Below are positions 55,939 to 64,000 of a stretch of DNA of 64,000 bases, piece after piece. This stretch comes from Prevotella sp. (lineage in GTDB: Bacteria; Bacteroidota; Bacteroidia; Bacteroidales; Bacteroidaceae), in assembly GCA_017449495.1 (NCBI GenBank), contig JAFTFO010000035.1:1-64000 (forward strand). Reading direction: 5' to 3'. How positions within the stretch are numbered: position 1 is the first letter of the stretch; the number at the start of each line of letters is the position of its first letter. The position numbers and the translations under genes are program-made. The notes under the pieces were generated by a model. It ran no database searches. It was not told where the DNA came from and saw nothing but the letters and a program-made list of their open reading frames with translations.

Positions 55939-56002
55939 GCGGTTACCGACCTTTTTCACTTGTGTTTGGGACACAAAGTTACATAAAAAAGTCGATAACC
56001 GC
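55939..56002. repeat. inverted repeat around the clpP promoter
   Basis: GCGGTTACCGACCTTTTT (55939-55956) faces AAAAAAGTCGATAACCGC (55985-56002), 16 of 18 positions pairing over a 28-base loop. The loop contains the minus-strand -7 box TAACTTTG (55981-55974). In the tig transcript the upstream arm is followed by a T run, so it could form part of a tig terminator. Confidence 0.7.
55974..55981 (-). promoter_or_regulatory. -7 box of clpP
   Basis: On the minus strand TAACTTTG, about 65 bases before the clpP ATG. It lies within the loop of an inverted repeat. Confidence 0.6.
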
Positions 56003-56035
56003 CCTAATTAAGTGGTTATTTTTTCCTAAAAATAC

Positions 56036-57397
56036 TTATTTTTCTTGCATCATCTTGTTAAAGTCCTCCAAACTGACCTCTTTCTTCGTCAGTTTAACGA
56101 CTGTTTTGAGCTTTTCAACGAGTTTCTGGTCGACAGCGCGATCCACGAAACCGTCGATGTTCTCGCGTTTCTTCAGCTGCTCAGCAGCATAGTTCTCCAG
56201 CACATCGTCAGGCACGTTTGACATGCCGTACTGGGCGAACTGCTGACGGATGGCATCCTTGGCAATGGCCTTCACGTCGGCATCCTCGACCTTGATCTCG
56301 TTGGCAGCGACGAGCTGCTCTTTGATCAGATGCCATTTCAGTTCCTTGATACTGCCCTCGAAGTTCTTTTCCACATAGTCAGCACCCTTGTCTTGGTTGT
56401 TCTGCAGCATCACGCGCTTCAGCAGAGCCTCAGGGAATGTCACCTCGCCCACCTTTTTCTCCATGTATGCACGCAGGTCGAGCAAGAACTTATAGTCGCT
56501 GTTGCTCTCGAGCTGAGGCTTGATGGTCTCTGCAATCTTCTCACGGAAGGCCTTCTCGTCCTTCACCGTTCCCTCACCGAACACGCGGTCAAACAGCTGT
56601 TGGTTCAGCTCTGCGGGCTGGAAGTGGCGGATCTCGTTGATCTGATAGCTGAAGTCGCTCTTCAGGTCCTTCACGTCGTCCTTCTGTACCTTCAGCAGGG
56701 CAGCTACCTCAGCATCGTTATCGGGGTATGCCTTCTTTGGGTTGAAGGTGATAATATCACCCTTCTTCGCACCGTCGAAGAGCTTGCGCTGCTTCTCTTC
56801 CTTGATATAGGCGGGCATAATCATCGCAGCCTCGTTGGAGAGACCGTCCTCTTTGGTGTTCCCCTTCTTGTCGAGTTCGCGCAGCTCGCCTGTCAACGTA
56901 TCATTGCCGCTGAAGGTCTCTGCCTCCTTGAACTCACCGGCCTGAGAGCAGTACATCTGCACCTGGTCATCGACAAGTTTGTCGTCAACCTTGATGTCAT
57001 AATAGGTGATCTTGTCCTTTGCTGTCAGCTCGGCCTTCATCTCAGGAGCTACGGCGATGTCGAACACGAACTCTAGGTCGCCCTCCTTCTCGAAGTCCTG
57101 CGGCTTCTGTTTCTCCTGATTCGGCAGGGGCTCACCTAGCATCTGTATCTTGTTCTCCTGGATATATCCATAGAGCTTTTCGCTGATCAGGCGGTTCACT
57201 TCCTCCACCTTCACGGCGGTTCCATACTGACGCTTGATCAGTCCCATTGGCACCTGTCCTGGACGGAAGCCAGGCACCTGGGCCTTCTTACGATAGTCTT
57301 TCAGTGTTTTCTCAACCTTCTCCTGATAGTCGGCAGGCTCAATGACCATAGTCATGATGCCATTGATTTTATCAGGGCAATCAAATGTAATTTTCAT
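56036..57397 (-). CDS. tig: trigger factor
   Basis: The 453-residue ribosome-associated chaperone has an N-terminal ribosome-binding domain (KVPGFRPG-type loop seen as AQVPGFRPGQVPMGLIKRQYG). A divergent central PPIase domain (ETFSGNDTLTGELRELDKKG) and a helical C-terminal domain follow. Bacteroidetes trigger factors are divergent like this. Upstream of the clpPX genes in the usual order. Confidence 0.92.
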   Translation of the reverse strand: MKITFDCPDKINGIMTMVIEPADYQEKVEKTLKDYRKKAQVPGFRPGQVPMGLIKRQYGTAVKVEEVNRLISEKLYGYIQENKIQMLGEPLPNQEKQKPQDFEKEGDLEFVFDIAVAPEMKAELTAKDKITYYDIKVDDKLVDDQVQMYCSQAGEFKEAETFSGNDTLTGELRELDKKGNTKEDGLSNEAAMIMPAYIKEEKQRKLFDGAKKGDIITFNPKKAYPDNDAEVAALLKVQKDDVKDLKSDFSYQINEIRHFQPAELNQQLFDRVFGEGTVKDEKAFREKIAETIKPQLESNSDYKFLLDLRAYMEKKVGEVTFPEALLKRVMLQNNQDKGADYVEKNFEGSIKELKWHLIKEQLVAANEIKVEDADVKAIAKDAIRQQFAQYGMSNVPDDVLENYAAEQLKKRENIDGFVDRAVDQKLVEKLKTVVKLTKKEVSLEDFNKMMQEK

Positions 57398-57441
57398 CTT
57401 TCTTTATACCTTATTATATTATATATTCAAATTTTGGGGTG

Positions 57442-57449
57442 CAAAGATA
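57442..57449 (-). promoter_or_regulatory. -7 box of tig
   Basis: On the minus strand TATCTTTG, 45 bases before the tig ATG. Upstream are AATTAAGAAT-type simple repeats (57456-57495). Confidence 0.55.
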
Positions 57450-57455
57450 CTACTT

Positions 57456-57495
57456 TTAATTAAGAATTGAGAATTAAGAATTAAGAATTAAATTA
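57456..57495. repeat. AATTAAGAAT simple repeats
   Basis: Four head-to-tail units of the form AATTAAGAATT or AATTGAGAATT followed by ATTAAATTAAATTAAGG. They lie between tig and lptB, upstream of the tig promoter. Confidence 0.75.
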
Positions 57496-57555
57496 AATTA
57501 AGGTTTAAAGTTTTCCTGATTGAAACGAAGGCCCTTAATTAAACCCCTAAATAGT

Positions 57556-58362
57556 TCAACTATCCGTTTCTTCCTTTGCCTTGCGCTCCTCTTCCAGCTC
57601 CTGGAAGTCTTTCTTGCGCAAAACGAATGAATTGGTGAGGTATTTTTCGCGTACCACCTTGTTCTCAGCCAGTTCCTCGGGCGAACCCTGGAAGAGGATG
57701 CGTCCCTCGAAGAGCAGATAGGCGCGGTCGGTGATGGTCAGTGTCTCGTCCACGTTATGGTCTGTAATCAGGATGCCGATATTCCTGTACTTCAACTTCC
57801 ATACAATCTGCTGGATGTCCTCCACGGCAATGGGGTCGACACCAGCGAAAGGCTCGTCGAGCATGATGAACTTCGGCTCGATGGCCAGACAACGGGCAAT
57901 CTCCGTTCTGCGTCGCTCACCACCCGAGAGCTGGTCGCCCTTGTTCTTGCGCACTTTACCCAGACGGAACTCCTTGATCAGTTCCTCGAGTTTTTCCAAC
58001 TGGTAGTCGCGTGGCTTACCCGTCATCTCGAGCACCGAGAGAATATTGTCTTCGACGCTCATCTTACGGAACACGCTCGCCTCCTGCGCCAGATAGCCGA
58101 TCCCGGCACGGGCACGCTTGTAGACAGGATATTTCGTCACTTCCTCGTCGCCCAGATAGATATGACCGCCGTTGGGTACGATCAGACCTGTGGTCATATA
58201 GAACGAAGTGGTCTTGCCGGCACCGTTGGGACCCAAAAGTCCCACGATCTCACCCTGCTTCACATCGAAACTCACGTCGTTCACTACGGTACGCTTACCA
58301 TACCGCTTCACCAGACCCTCCGTCCGTAATACCAGTCGTTCTTGTTGCTGACTTTCTTCCAT
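57556..58362 (-). CDS. lptB: LPS-export ABC ATPase LptB
   Basis: The 268-residue ATPase powers LPS extraction with LptFG. Walker A is [20 protein letters not shown], the signature is [16 protein letters not shown], Walker B is [13 protein letters not shown], and the H-loop is [11 protein letters not shown]. These variants are typical of LptB. ATG 58362 is chosen; the frame extends upstream through a TAACTTTG box (58378-58371), giving a nearly leaderless transcript. lptF/G are not in the window. A C-terminal extension rich in Lys/Glu ([15 protein letters not shown]) follows. Confidence 0.93.
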   Translation of the reverse strand: MEESQQQERLVLRTEGLVKRYGKRTVVNDVSFDVKQGEIVGLLGPNGAGKTTSFYMTTGLIVPNGGHIYLGDEEVTKYPVYKRARAGIGYLAQEASVFRKMSVEDNILSVLEMTGKPRDYQLEKLEELIKEFRLGKVRKNKGDQLSGGERRRTEIARCLAIEPKFIMLDEPFAGVDPIAVEDIQQIVWKLKYRNIGILITDHNVDETLTITDRAYLLFEGRILFQGSPEELAENKVVREKYLTNSFVLRKKDFQELEEERKAKEETDS

Positions 58363-58370
58363 TTCGACCG

Positions 58371-58378
58371 CAAAGTTA
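58371..58378 (-). promoter_or_regulatory. -7 box of lptB
   Basis: On the minus strand TAACTTTG, eight bases before the lptB ATG. Confidence 0.55.
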
Positions 58379-58453
58379 CGCATTTTCAATGAAAAGTCAT
58401 GTGCTTTAACTCCCTTTAACTCCTTTAATTTCTTCAACTCTCTAAAAATGTTG

Positions 58454-58461
58454 TACCTTTG
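58454..58461 (+). promoter_or_regulatory. -7 box of the C11 peptidase gene
   Basis: TACCTTTG, 21 bases before the ATG at 58483, divergent from lptB. Confidence 0.6.
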
Positions 58462-58482
58462 CATCGACTTTAGAAGAATTTG

Positions 58483-59679
58483 ATGAAGAAACTATTGTTT
58501 TTGACAACCTTGGCGCTGTTATGCTCCTGCCACAAGGACGATGACGAGAAGACGCCACAGACGCGGACTGTGCTCATCTACATGTCGGCAGAAAACACGC
58601 TGTCGTCTATTTCGGAGAGTGACCTACAGGAGATTCGCGATGGCTCTATGTCGCTGACGGAAGACGACTATCTGTTAGTATACTACGACCGTGCTAGACG
58701 GGACGAGATGCCTTGGCTGGCTCGCATTGTGAACGGAGACCTGAGGGATTCTGTCTCGATTGTTGACATGCAGATCAGCGACAAGGATGACTATGCCAGC
58801 GACCCGCATGTGTTCGAAAAGGTACTGAGCTATGCTTACAGTCATTATCCTGCTACGGCTGGTTACGGACTGACGTTCTGGGGGCATGCCTCTGGCTGGC
58901 TGAAGGCTGATTCCATCGCATACACCAGAGCCTATGGCATCGACAACGGCGTGAACAGTACCAACCAAGATATGGGTTACTGGATGAACATTCCAACGTT
59001 GCGACGTGTGCTGGAGAAACAGCCCCACCTGGAGTTCATACTGGGCGACTGCTGTAACTTCATGTGCCTTGAGACGGTCTATGAGCTGCGGAAGGTGACG
59101 GACTATGTCGTGGGCTCCCCAGCTGAGATCCCCGATTGGGGTGCTCCCTACGACAAGATCGTGCCTGAGATGTTCAAACGACAGGACGCAGCGAAGGGTA
59201 TTTTGACTAAATATGCTGATGCCTATAAGAACTATTTGCCGTTGTCATTGGCAAAAACGAGTGAGATGGACGCGCTGGCAGAGGCTACACGTACTGTGCT
59301 GGAGGCCATCTACGGCCGGCAAGAAACGGACTATCCCGATATGACGGGGTTGATTTATTATTATAATGAGAGCTCGAGGTCGAAGTTCTTGCCTCAGTAC
59401 AATATTTTTTACGATGCGGGCGACTTTGTGAAAAAGTATGCCACGGCAACGGAGTATGCCCAGTGGAAAGAGGCGTTCGACCGTGTGGTCACCGACAAGG
59501 TGTTTTCCAAGACTTGGACTACAAACAAGACCTGGAATAGCCACTATACAGCCTTTGATATGACGGAGGAGAAATATCATGGTGTGTCTATGTTCGTGCC
59601 GCAAGAGGCGCTGGGGTACTATGGACGGTACAATGAGGACATCAAGATGATGGAGTGGTATTGGAGAATTAACAACTAA
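58483..59679 (+). CDS. clostripain-family (C11) cysteine peptidase lipoprotein
   Basis: The 398-residue lipoprotein has a short leader with lipobox LLCSC (Cys near 14). C11 motifs: [12 protein letters not shown] near residue 30, the catalytic His in [13 protein letters not shown] (near 135), and the catalytic Cys in [20 protein letters not shown] (near 190). [15 protein letters not shown] follows. C11 peptidases cleave after basic residues. ATG 58483 is preferred to the TTG at 58480. The following mlaE-type gene starts 14 bases after its stop. Confidence 0.88.
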   Translation: MKKLLFLTTLALLCSCHKDDDEKTPQTRTVLIYMSAENTLSSISESDLQEIRDGSMSLTEDDYLLVYYDRARRDEMPWLARIVNGDLRDSVSIVDMQISDKDDYASDPHVFEKVLSYAYSHYPATAGYGLTFWGHASGWLKADSIAYTRAYGIDNGVNSTNQDMGYWMNIPTLRRVLEKQPHLEFILGDCCNFMCLETVYELRKVTDYVVGSPAEIPDWGAPYDKIVPEMFKRQDAAKGILTKYADAYKNYLPLSLAKTSEMDALAEATRTVLEAIYGRQETDYPDMTGLIYYYNESSRSKFLPQYNIFYDAGDFVKKYATATEYAQWKEAFDRVVTDKVFSKTWTTNKTWNSHYTAFDMTEEKYHGVSMFVPQEALGYYGRYNEDIKMMEWYWRINN

Positions 59680-59693
59680 GAGTTAATAGAAGC

Positions 59694-60440
59694 GTGATCA
59701 TTACAAAATATCTGGCCATTCTGGGCCGCTATCTGATGCTTATGGGGCGCGTGTTCTCCGTGCCTGAACGGATGCGCATGTTCTTCAAACAATATGTGAA
59801 GGAGATGGCGCAGTTGGGTGTGAACTCCATCGGTATCGTGCTGCTCATCTCGTTCTTCATCGGTGCTGTGATCTGTATCCAGATGAAACTGAACATCCAG
59901 AGTCCGTGGATGCCCCGCTGGGTGAGTGGCTATACGACGCGTGAAATTCTGCTGCTGGAATTCTCGAGCTCGATCATGTGTCTGATCTTGGCTGGCAAGG
60001 TGGGATCGAACATCGCCTCGGAGATAGGTACGATGCGTGTCACCCAACAGATCGACGCCTTGGAGATTATGGGCGTGAATTCGGCCTGCTACCTCATTCT
60101 GCCAAAGATTATGGGTATGCTGACGATCATGCCGTTCCTCGTGATCTTCTCTTCGGCAACGGGTATCATGGGCGCTTATGCCACAGCCTATGTCGGCCAT
60201 GTGCTACCCCCCGACGACTTGACGCTCGGCCTGCAGCATGCGTTTAACCCCTGGTTCATGTGGATGTCGATCATCAAGAGCCAGTTCTTTGCCTTTATTA
60301 TATCGAGTGTGCCTGCCTTTTGTGGCTATACCGTTGAGGGCGGATCGGTTAATGTGGGCAAGGCATCGACAGATGCCGTCGTGTCATCGAGTGTGCTTAT
60401 CCTCTTCAGTGATGTGTTCCTAACCCAGTTACTGTCATGA
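59694..60440 (+). CDS. mlaE: MlaE-type phospholipid ABC permease
   Basis: The 248-residue inner-membrane permease of the MlaE/YrbE family. It has GVNSIGIVLLISFFIGAVICIQMKLN (given as parts), LAGKVGSNIASEIGTMRVTQQIDALEIMGVNSACYLILPKIMGML and a C-terminal GYTVEGGSVNVGKASTDAVVSSSV segment. It moves lipids for outer-membrane asymmetry. The start codon is GTG (59694), with no better ATG until residue 13. It overlaps the ATPase gene by four bases. MlaD is not encoded next to it. Confidence 0.9.
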   Translation: MIITKYLAILGRYLMLMGRVFSVPERMRMFFKQYVKEMAQLGVNSIGIVLLISFFIGAVICIQMKLNIQSPWMPRWVSGYTTREILLLEFSSSIMCLILAGKVGSNIASEIGTMRVTQQIDALEIMGVNSACYLILPKIMGMLTIMPFLVIFSSATGIMGAYATAYVGHVLPPDDLTLGLQHAFNPWFMWMSIIKSQFFAFIISSVPAFCGYTVEGGSVNVGKASTDAVVSSSVLILFSDVFLTQLLS

Positions 60441-61213
60441 TAGAAGTCAAGAACCTGTATAAGAGTTTTGAGGACAAAGAGGTGCTGGTGGATATCAGTA
60501 CGACCTTTGAGGACGGTAAGACGAACCTGATTATCGGCCAGAGCGGATCGGGTAAGACGGTGCTGATGAAGAACCTCGTGGGACTACTCGACCCGACGAG
60601 TGGACAGGTACTCTACGACGGGCGTGACTTCGTACAGATGTCGAAGCATGAGAAGGTGAGGATGCGCCGCGAGATGGGCATGATCTTTCAGAGTGCAGCT
60701 CTCTTTGACTCGCTGACGGTGCTGGAGAATGTGATGTTCCCCCTCGACATGTTCTCGACAATGAACCTACGGGAGCGTACGAAACGGGCGATGGACTGTC
60801 TGGATCGTGTAAACCTTGTGGGGGCTGAGGAGAAGTTCCCAGGCGAGATATCGGGTGGTATGCAGAAGCGTGTCGCCATCGCCAGAGCCATTGCACTGAA
60901 TCCCAAATATCTTTTCTGCGACGAGCCCAACTCGGGTCTTGATCCCAAGACATCGCTCGTCATCGACGACTTGTTGCAGGGCATCACGCGAGAGTTTAAT
61001 ATTACCACCATCATCAATACTCATGACATGAACTCCGTCATGGGTATCGGTGAGAATATCATCTTCATCTATGAAGGCCACAAGGAGTGGCAGGGTGTGA
61101 GTAGTGAGATATTACATTCGCCGAACACCCGACTGACAGATTTTATTTTTGCCAGCGATTTGCTGAAGAACATGCGTCAGTTGGTGATAGAGAAGGAAAA
61201 CACCAGTCTATAG
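60437..61213 (+). CDS. mlaF: MlaF-type phospholipid ABC ATPase
   Basis: The 258-residue ATPase has Walker A IIGQSGSGKTVLMKNLVGLL, signature ISGGMQKRVAIARAIAL and Walker B YLFCDEPNSGLDP, then INTHDMNSVMGIGENIIFI. It pairs with the overlapping MlaE-like permease. The 3' end overlaps the convergent D,D-carboxypeptidase gene by six bases. Confidence 0.92.
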   Translation: MIEVKNLYKSFEDKEVLVDISTTFEDGKTNLIIGQSGSGKTVLMKNLVGLLDPTSGQVLYDGRDFVQMSKHEKVRMRREMGMIFQSAALFDSLTVLENVMFPLDMFSTMNLRERTKRAMDCLDRVNLVGAEEKFPGEISGGMQKRVAIARAIALNPKYLFCDEPNSGLDPKTSLVIDDLLQGITREFNITTIINTHDMNSVMGIGENIIFIYEGHKEWQGVSSEILHSPNTRLTDFIFASDLLKNMRQLVIEKENTSL

Positions 61214-62152
61214 GTTCTTCATCACATTGAAGCCGTAGTCGAGCAGAATGGCAGACTCCGTAAAGCGTGACCGCATTGAGCGGCTGTTGAGCAGTACGCA
61301 GTACAGTGTCTTGCCGTCGCGGGTGGCAACGGAGGCGAGGCAGTTACCCGCTTGTCGGGTATAACCAGTCTTAATGCCAAAACACCCTTCATAGGTTCTG
61401 AGTAGAACGTTGGTGTTTTGGCAGTCCATGTGGCGCCCGTCGGTCATGGGGACTTTCCTTTCGGGAGTACCTACGATGTCTGCAAACAGACTGTCGTGCA
61501 TCGCATACCGGGCCAATCGTACTATATCACTCGCCGTGCTGTAGTTGTCGGGGGCAGGCATGCCGTTGGGGTTGGCGAAGTGAGTGTTCTCCATGCCGAG
61601 GTAGGCCGCCTTCTCATTCATCATCTCACAGAACTGGATGGTATCGCCCCCGATGTGCTTTGCTAAGGCGTAGGCTGCGTCATTATCACTCTGGAGCATC
61701 ATCTCATAGAGAAGATCGCCCAGCAGATAGCTTTCGCCCAGGCGGACTCTGGAGTCACGACAGACGAAAACATCGTCTGTGATGCTGATGGTATCTGACA
61801 GATTGCCATTCTCGATGGCCAGCAGACAAGTCATCATCTTTGTAAGTGAAGCCATGAAGCGTGGCTCGTTGGCGTATTTCTGGCTGATGACGCAGCCAGT
61901 GGCATCGTCGATAAGCATCCATGCATCGGCAGAGAGCGTACGAAGCGGCTCTTTGTCTACAGTCGTATCGGAGTTAAGAATGGTGAGAAGCATAGTACTG
62001 TCGATGTCGCTGATGTGTTCGAGGCGTATCTGCTCAGGGGTGAGGGCAATGCGGGTGCCCGTCGAATCACTCCAGTGGCAGGATACGACGACGAGTAGGA
62101 GGGTCAGAAGACAACTCCAATGGAAAAGAGACTTTTGTGTCATATTCATCAT
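61208..62152 (-). CDS. D-alanyl-D-alanine carboxypeptidase (S11) lipoprotein
   Basis: The 314-residue enzyme trims peptidoglycan stem peptides. The leader ends in a lipobox (VVSC, Cys near 25). The active-site triad is intact: SLTK in PRFMASLTKMMTCLL, SDN in MLQSDNDAAYALAKH, and KTG in CFGIKTGYTRQAGNCLAS. It is shorter than PBP5 and lacks the C-terminal domain. Several ATG codons cluster at the start. A TAATTTTG box lies at 62170-62163 on the minus strand. Confidence 0.92.
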   Translation of the reverse strand: MMNMTQKSLFHWSCLLTLLLVVVSCHWSDSTGTRIALTPEQIRLEHISDIDSTMLLTILNSDTTVDKEPLRTLSADAWMLIDDATGCVISQKYANEPRFMASLTKMMTCLLAIENGNLSDTISITDDVFVCRDSRVRLGESYLLGDLLYEMMLQSDNDAAYALAKHIGGDTIQFCEMMNEKAAYLGMENTHFANPNGMPAPDNYSTASDIVRLARYAMHDSLFADIVGTPERKVPMTDGRHMDCQNTNVLLRTYEGCFGIKTGYTRQAGNCLASVATRDGKTLYCVLLNSRSMRSRFTESAILLDYGFNVMKNL

Positions 62153-62162
62153 ATTTTCGCTA

Positions 62163-62170
62163 CAAAATTA
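62163..62170 (-). promoter_or_regulatory. -7 box of the carboxypeptidase gene
   Basis: On the minus strand TAATTTTG, 11 bases before the ATG at 62152. Divergent from the MATE promoter. Confidence 0.5.
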
Positions 62171-62179
62171 GTGAAAAAG

Positions 62180-62210
62180 TTGCAAATATCACTGATATTA
62201 TGTACTTTTG
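62180..62210 (+). promoter_or_regulatory. promoter of the MATE gene
   Basis: TTG (62180-62182), 20 bases, TACTTTTG (62203-62210). The ATG at 62227 gives a short leader. Confidence 0.75.
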
Positions 62211-62226
62211 CAACATTGTTTAAGAA

Positions 62227-63612
62227 ATGCAGAAAGTGAAGAACAGCGAATTGCTGCTTTCCTACATCAGGGAAGGGCGTACGATGACGCAGCGCGAGAA
62301 GTTGTGGCTCATCGTCAGTTTGAGTATTCCCTCCATTCTGGCACAGATATCGGCTACAGTGATGTTCTTTATCGACGCCTCAATGGTGGGGCATCTGGGT
62401 GCGAAGGCCTCAGCGGCCATCGGACTGGTAGAGACGTCGGGCTGGCTGATGGGGGGATTAGGCTCTGCTGCGAACATGGGGTTCTCTGTACAGGTGGCCC
62501 ACTTCATTGGTGCCAACGACATGGAGGCGGCCCGGCGGGTGCTGCGCCAGTCGATCGTATGCTGTTCCGTCTGGGCGCTTATCATCACCATCGTATCGCT
62601 TTGCGTCGCCCCCTCCCTGCCATACTGGTTGGGGGGTAGCGAAGAGATTGCCCATGATGCCTCGCTCTATTTCGCTATCTTCGGCGTGAGTGGCATCTTC
62701 TTCCAGATGGAGGGGCTGGCGGGCTCGATGTTGAAGTGCTCTGGCAACATGAAGATCCCTTCCCTCCTCAATATTGGCATGTGTGTGATGGACGTGATTT
62801 TCAACTACCTATTTATATATATACTCGGACTGGGTGTGATGGGAGCCGCCATAGGAACGGGTCTTGCCATGCTGGTAACGGCCTGTCTGATGATGTACTT
62901 CCTGATTGTGAGGTCGAAGATGCTCTCGCTGGTGGGGCGTCCTGGCTCGTTCAAACCAAAGTCGGACACCATTCTCACGGCCTTTAAGATAGGCGCGCCG
63001 ATGGGACTACAGCATCTGTTGATGGGGTCAGCACAAATCGTCAGCACCTTGATTGTCGCCCCTTTAGGTACCATCGCCATCGCTGCCCACTCGCTGGCCA
63101 TTACCGTCGAGAGCCTGTGCTACATGCCGGGCTATGGCATTGCTGAGGCTGCCACCACCCTTGTAGGACAGGGTATCGGGGCAGGACAAAGGCTACTGAC
63201 ACGGTCGTTTGCCCGTATGTCCGTTGGGCTGGGCATAGGCGTGATGACGATGATGGGTGTGCTGATGTGGATATTCGCTCCAGAGCTGATGGCCCTAATG
63301 TCGCCCGTCGAGGAGGTAATTGACCTGGGTACGCAGGTGCTCCGTATCGAAGCTTGGGCAGAACCAATGTTTGCTGCGGCTATCGTCTGCAATGGTGTGT
63401 TTATCGGTGCTGGTGACACTCTCATCCCTGCCGTCATGAGTCTCTGTTCGATGTGGTTTGTCCGCTTGACACTCGCTGCCTCCTTGGCACCTAAGTTCGG
63501 CCTGAAGGGTGTCTGGACAGCTATGGCCATCGAACTAATCTTCCGTGGCAGCATCTTCCTGATGAGGCTCTTCAAGGGCAGTTGGGCTGAGAAACTGAAG
63601 ATAAAGGGATAA
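62227..63612 (+). CDS. MATE-family multidrug exporter
   Basis: The 461-residue inner-membrane antiporter has 12 predicted helices in two halves. Motifs include LSIPSILAQISATVMFFIDASMVGHLGAKASAAIGL and, in the second half, GAPMGLQHLLMGSAQIVSTLIVAPLGTIAIAAHSLA, quoted in parts. A C-terminal NGVFIGAGDTLIPAVMSL segment is typical. The substrate is unknown. It is followed directly by the antisense terminator of the RNA at 63611-63906. Confidence 0.92.
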   Translation: MQKVKNSELLLSYIREGRTMTQREKLWLIVSLSIPSILAQISATVMFFIDASMVGHLGAKASAAIGLVETSGWLMGGLGSAANMGFSVQVAHFIGANDMEAARRVLRQSIVCCSVWALIITIVSLCVAPSLPYWLGGSEEIAHDASLYFAIFGVSGIFFQMEGLAGSMLKCSGNMKIPSLLNIGMCVMDVIFNYLFIYILGLGVMGAAIGTGLAMLVTACLMMYFLIVRSKMLSLVGRPGSFKPKSDTILTAFKIGAPMGLQHLLMGSAQIVSTLIVAPLGTIAIAAHSLAITVESLCYMPGYGIAEAATTLVGQGIGAGQRLLTRSFARMSVGLGIGVMTMMGVLMWIFAPELMALMSPVEEVIDLGTQVLRIEAWAEPMFAAAIVCNGVFIGAGDTLIPAVMSLCSMWFVRLTLAASLAPKFGLKGVWTAMAIELIFRGSIFLMRLFKGSWAEKLKIKG

Positions 63613-63651
63613 AAAAAGCCGCTCAAGGGTCATCAACGACTCAAGGGCGGC
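63611..63651 (-). terminator. terminator of the minus-strand RNA
   Basis: Reading the minus strand, GCCGC and GCGGC pair (63651-63647 and 63622-63618), with an inner GTC/GAC stem and two unpaired CCTTGA copies, followed by seven T (63617-63611). The T run overlaps the MATE stop codon. Confidence 0.75.
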
Positions 63652-63906
63652 ACCAACAATCTATGAATAACTAAAAACCTTTTCTAAGAAAAACGGAGTG
63701 TCACCACTGCGTCTGTTATCCTTACTTGCAATCTTCTTCCTAACGCCTTAGAAATACCTATTGCCAATCAAAAATTATAAACCTAAAACCTAAATCTAAC
63801 TAACAATTAACTCTAACTAACTATAACTAAACTAAAACTTATTTCAATCTTTTACCTTACTAATACCTCTGTATTGTATCTTTGAAGATCTTTTTGTCTT
63901 TTGACA
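63611..63906 (-). ncRNA. candidate stand-alone non-coding RNA, about 290 nt
   Basis: A strong minus-strand promoter (63940-63910) and an intrinsic terminator (63651-63611) bound a region with no ATG apart from one inside the terminator hairpin, so no protein is likely. The 5' half is A/T-rich with TTAGTTAGAG- and TTAGGTTTAG-like repeats (63780-63850). The 5' GTGTCA can pair with TGACAC at 63703-63698 on the same strand, closing a large domain. It could be 6S RNA, a known Bacteroidales RNA family or a new RNA; I could not decide. Confidence 0.6.
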
Positions 63907-63909
63907 CTG

Positions 63910-63940
63910 CAAAGGTACGACGATTTCCAGAAAGGCGCAA
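63910..63940 (-). promoter_or_regulatory. promoter of the minus-strand RNA
   Basis: On the minus strand TTG (63940-63938), exactly 20 bases, TACCTTTG (63917-63910). It points away from the window edge toward the MATE gene, where no minus-strand ORF exists. Confidence 0.8.
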
Positions 63941-64000
63941 TATTTTTATTCCTTTTTTATTCAAAAAGGAGCTTTCTTTTGATATAAGTCAATCGATTGT

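Overview
The window is chromosomal DNA of a Bacteroidales bacterium, most like Prevotella or a close relative. The evidence is the recurrent promoter box TAnnTTTG (often with TTG or TTTG 20 bp upstream), weak Shine-Dalgarno sites, many SPI/SPII-exported proteins, a TonB-dependent receptor, a fimbrillin-like lipoprotein, a GH97 enzyme, and gene orders I associate with this phylum: DUF177-rpmF-fabH-era-der, tig-clpP-clpX-recQ-guaB-ppiC-surA-ostA-mutL, and parA-parB-DUF5683-mltD-rsh. No rRNA, CRISPR array, complete insertion sequence or prophage is visible.

Layout. 1-3000 is accessory: the end of a probable integrative element, with tiny minus-strand ORFs, 1.6 kb of non-coding DNA carrying a diverged duplication, and a tyrosine integrase that has lost its catalytic C-terminus. 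3333-7534 holds an exported DUF362 protein, a GH97 glycosidase and an orphan histidine kinase. 7676-13373 is the DUF177-rpmF-fabH-era-der block plus a lipoprotein and an envelope protein. 13451-17855 (minus) holds three envelope proteins, one of them OmpA-like. 18056-22767 holds tRNA-Leu, an S41 peptidase, a DUF3316-like barrel protein and parC. alaS (23203-25863) follows a striking 22-bp palindromic repeat array. 25898-28391 is a His-rich TonB-dependent receptor with a Cys/His-rich partner, then a MerR regulator (plus). 28815-36045 is the parAB-DUF5683-mltD-rsh operon ending in a pectinesterase. 36182-40026 (plus) is surE, lpxB, a Tsx-like DUF5020 protein and a uracil permease. 40567-42027 is a split hipBST-type toxin-antitoxin operon beside a second 22-nt repeat array. 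42214-57397 (minus) runs from a fimbrillin-like lipoprotein and tRNA-Val through mutL, ostA, two periplasmic PPIases, guaB, recQ, clpX, clpP and tig. 57556-63612 holds lptB, a C11 peptidase, mlaE-mlaF, a D,D-carboxypeptidase and a MATE exporter. The right end holds a probable stand-alone ~290-nt non-coding RNA.

How it fits together. Much of the window serves envelope biogenesis: lptB, the OstA protein, lpxB, SurA-like chaperones, mlaEF, mltD and the S11 carboxypeptidase. A second theme is protein quality control and the stringent response (tig, clpPX, rsh). A third is nucleotide and nucleobase handling (surE, the Tsx-like protein, the uracil permease, guaB).

Most unusual points: (i) two intergenic arrays that share an exact 22-nt period but not a sequence, one made of near-perfect 17-bp palindromes; (ii) the hipBST-like operon with three matching candidate operators; (iii) the unassigned RNA at the right edge; (iv) GA-rich short repeats that occur both between genes and in frame inside GH97, MutL, LpxB and perhaps Era; (v) the metal-ligand-rich receptor pair. 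All family calls were made by reading motifs, without database searches.
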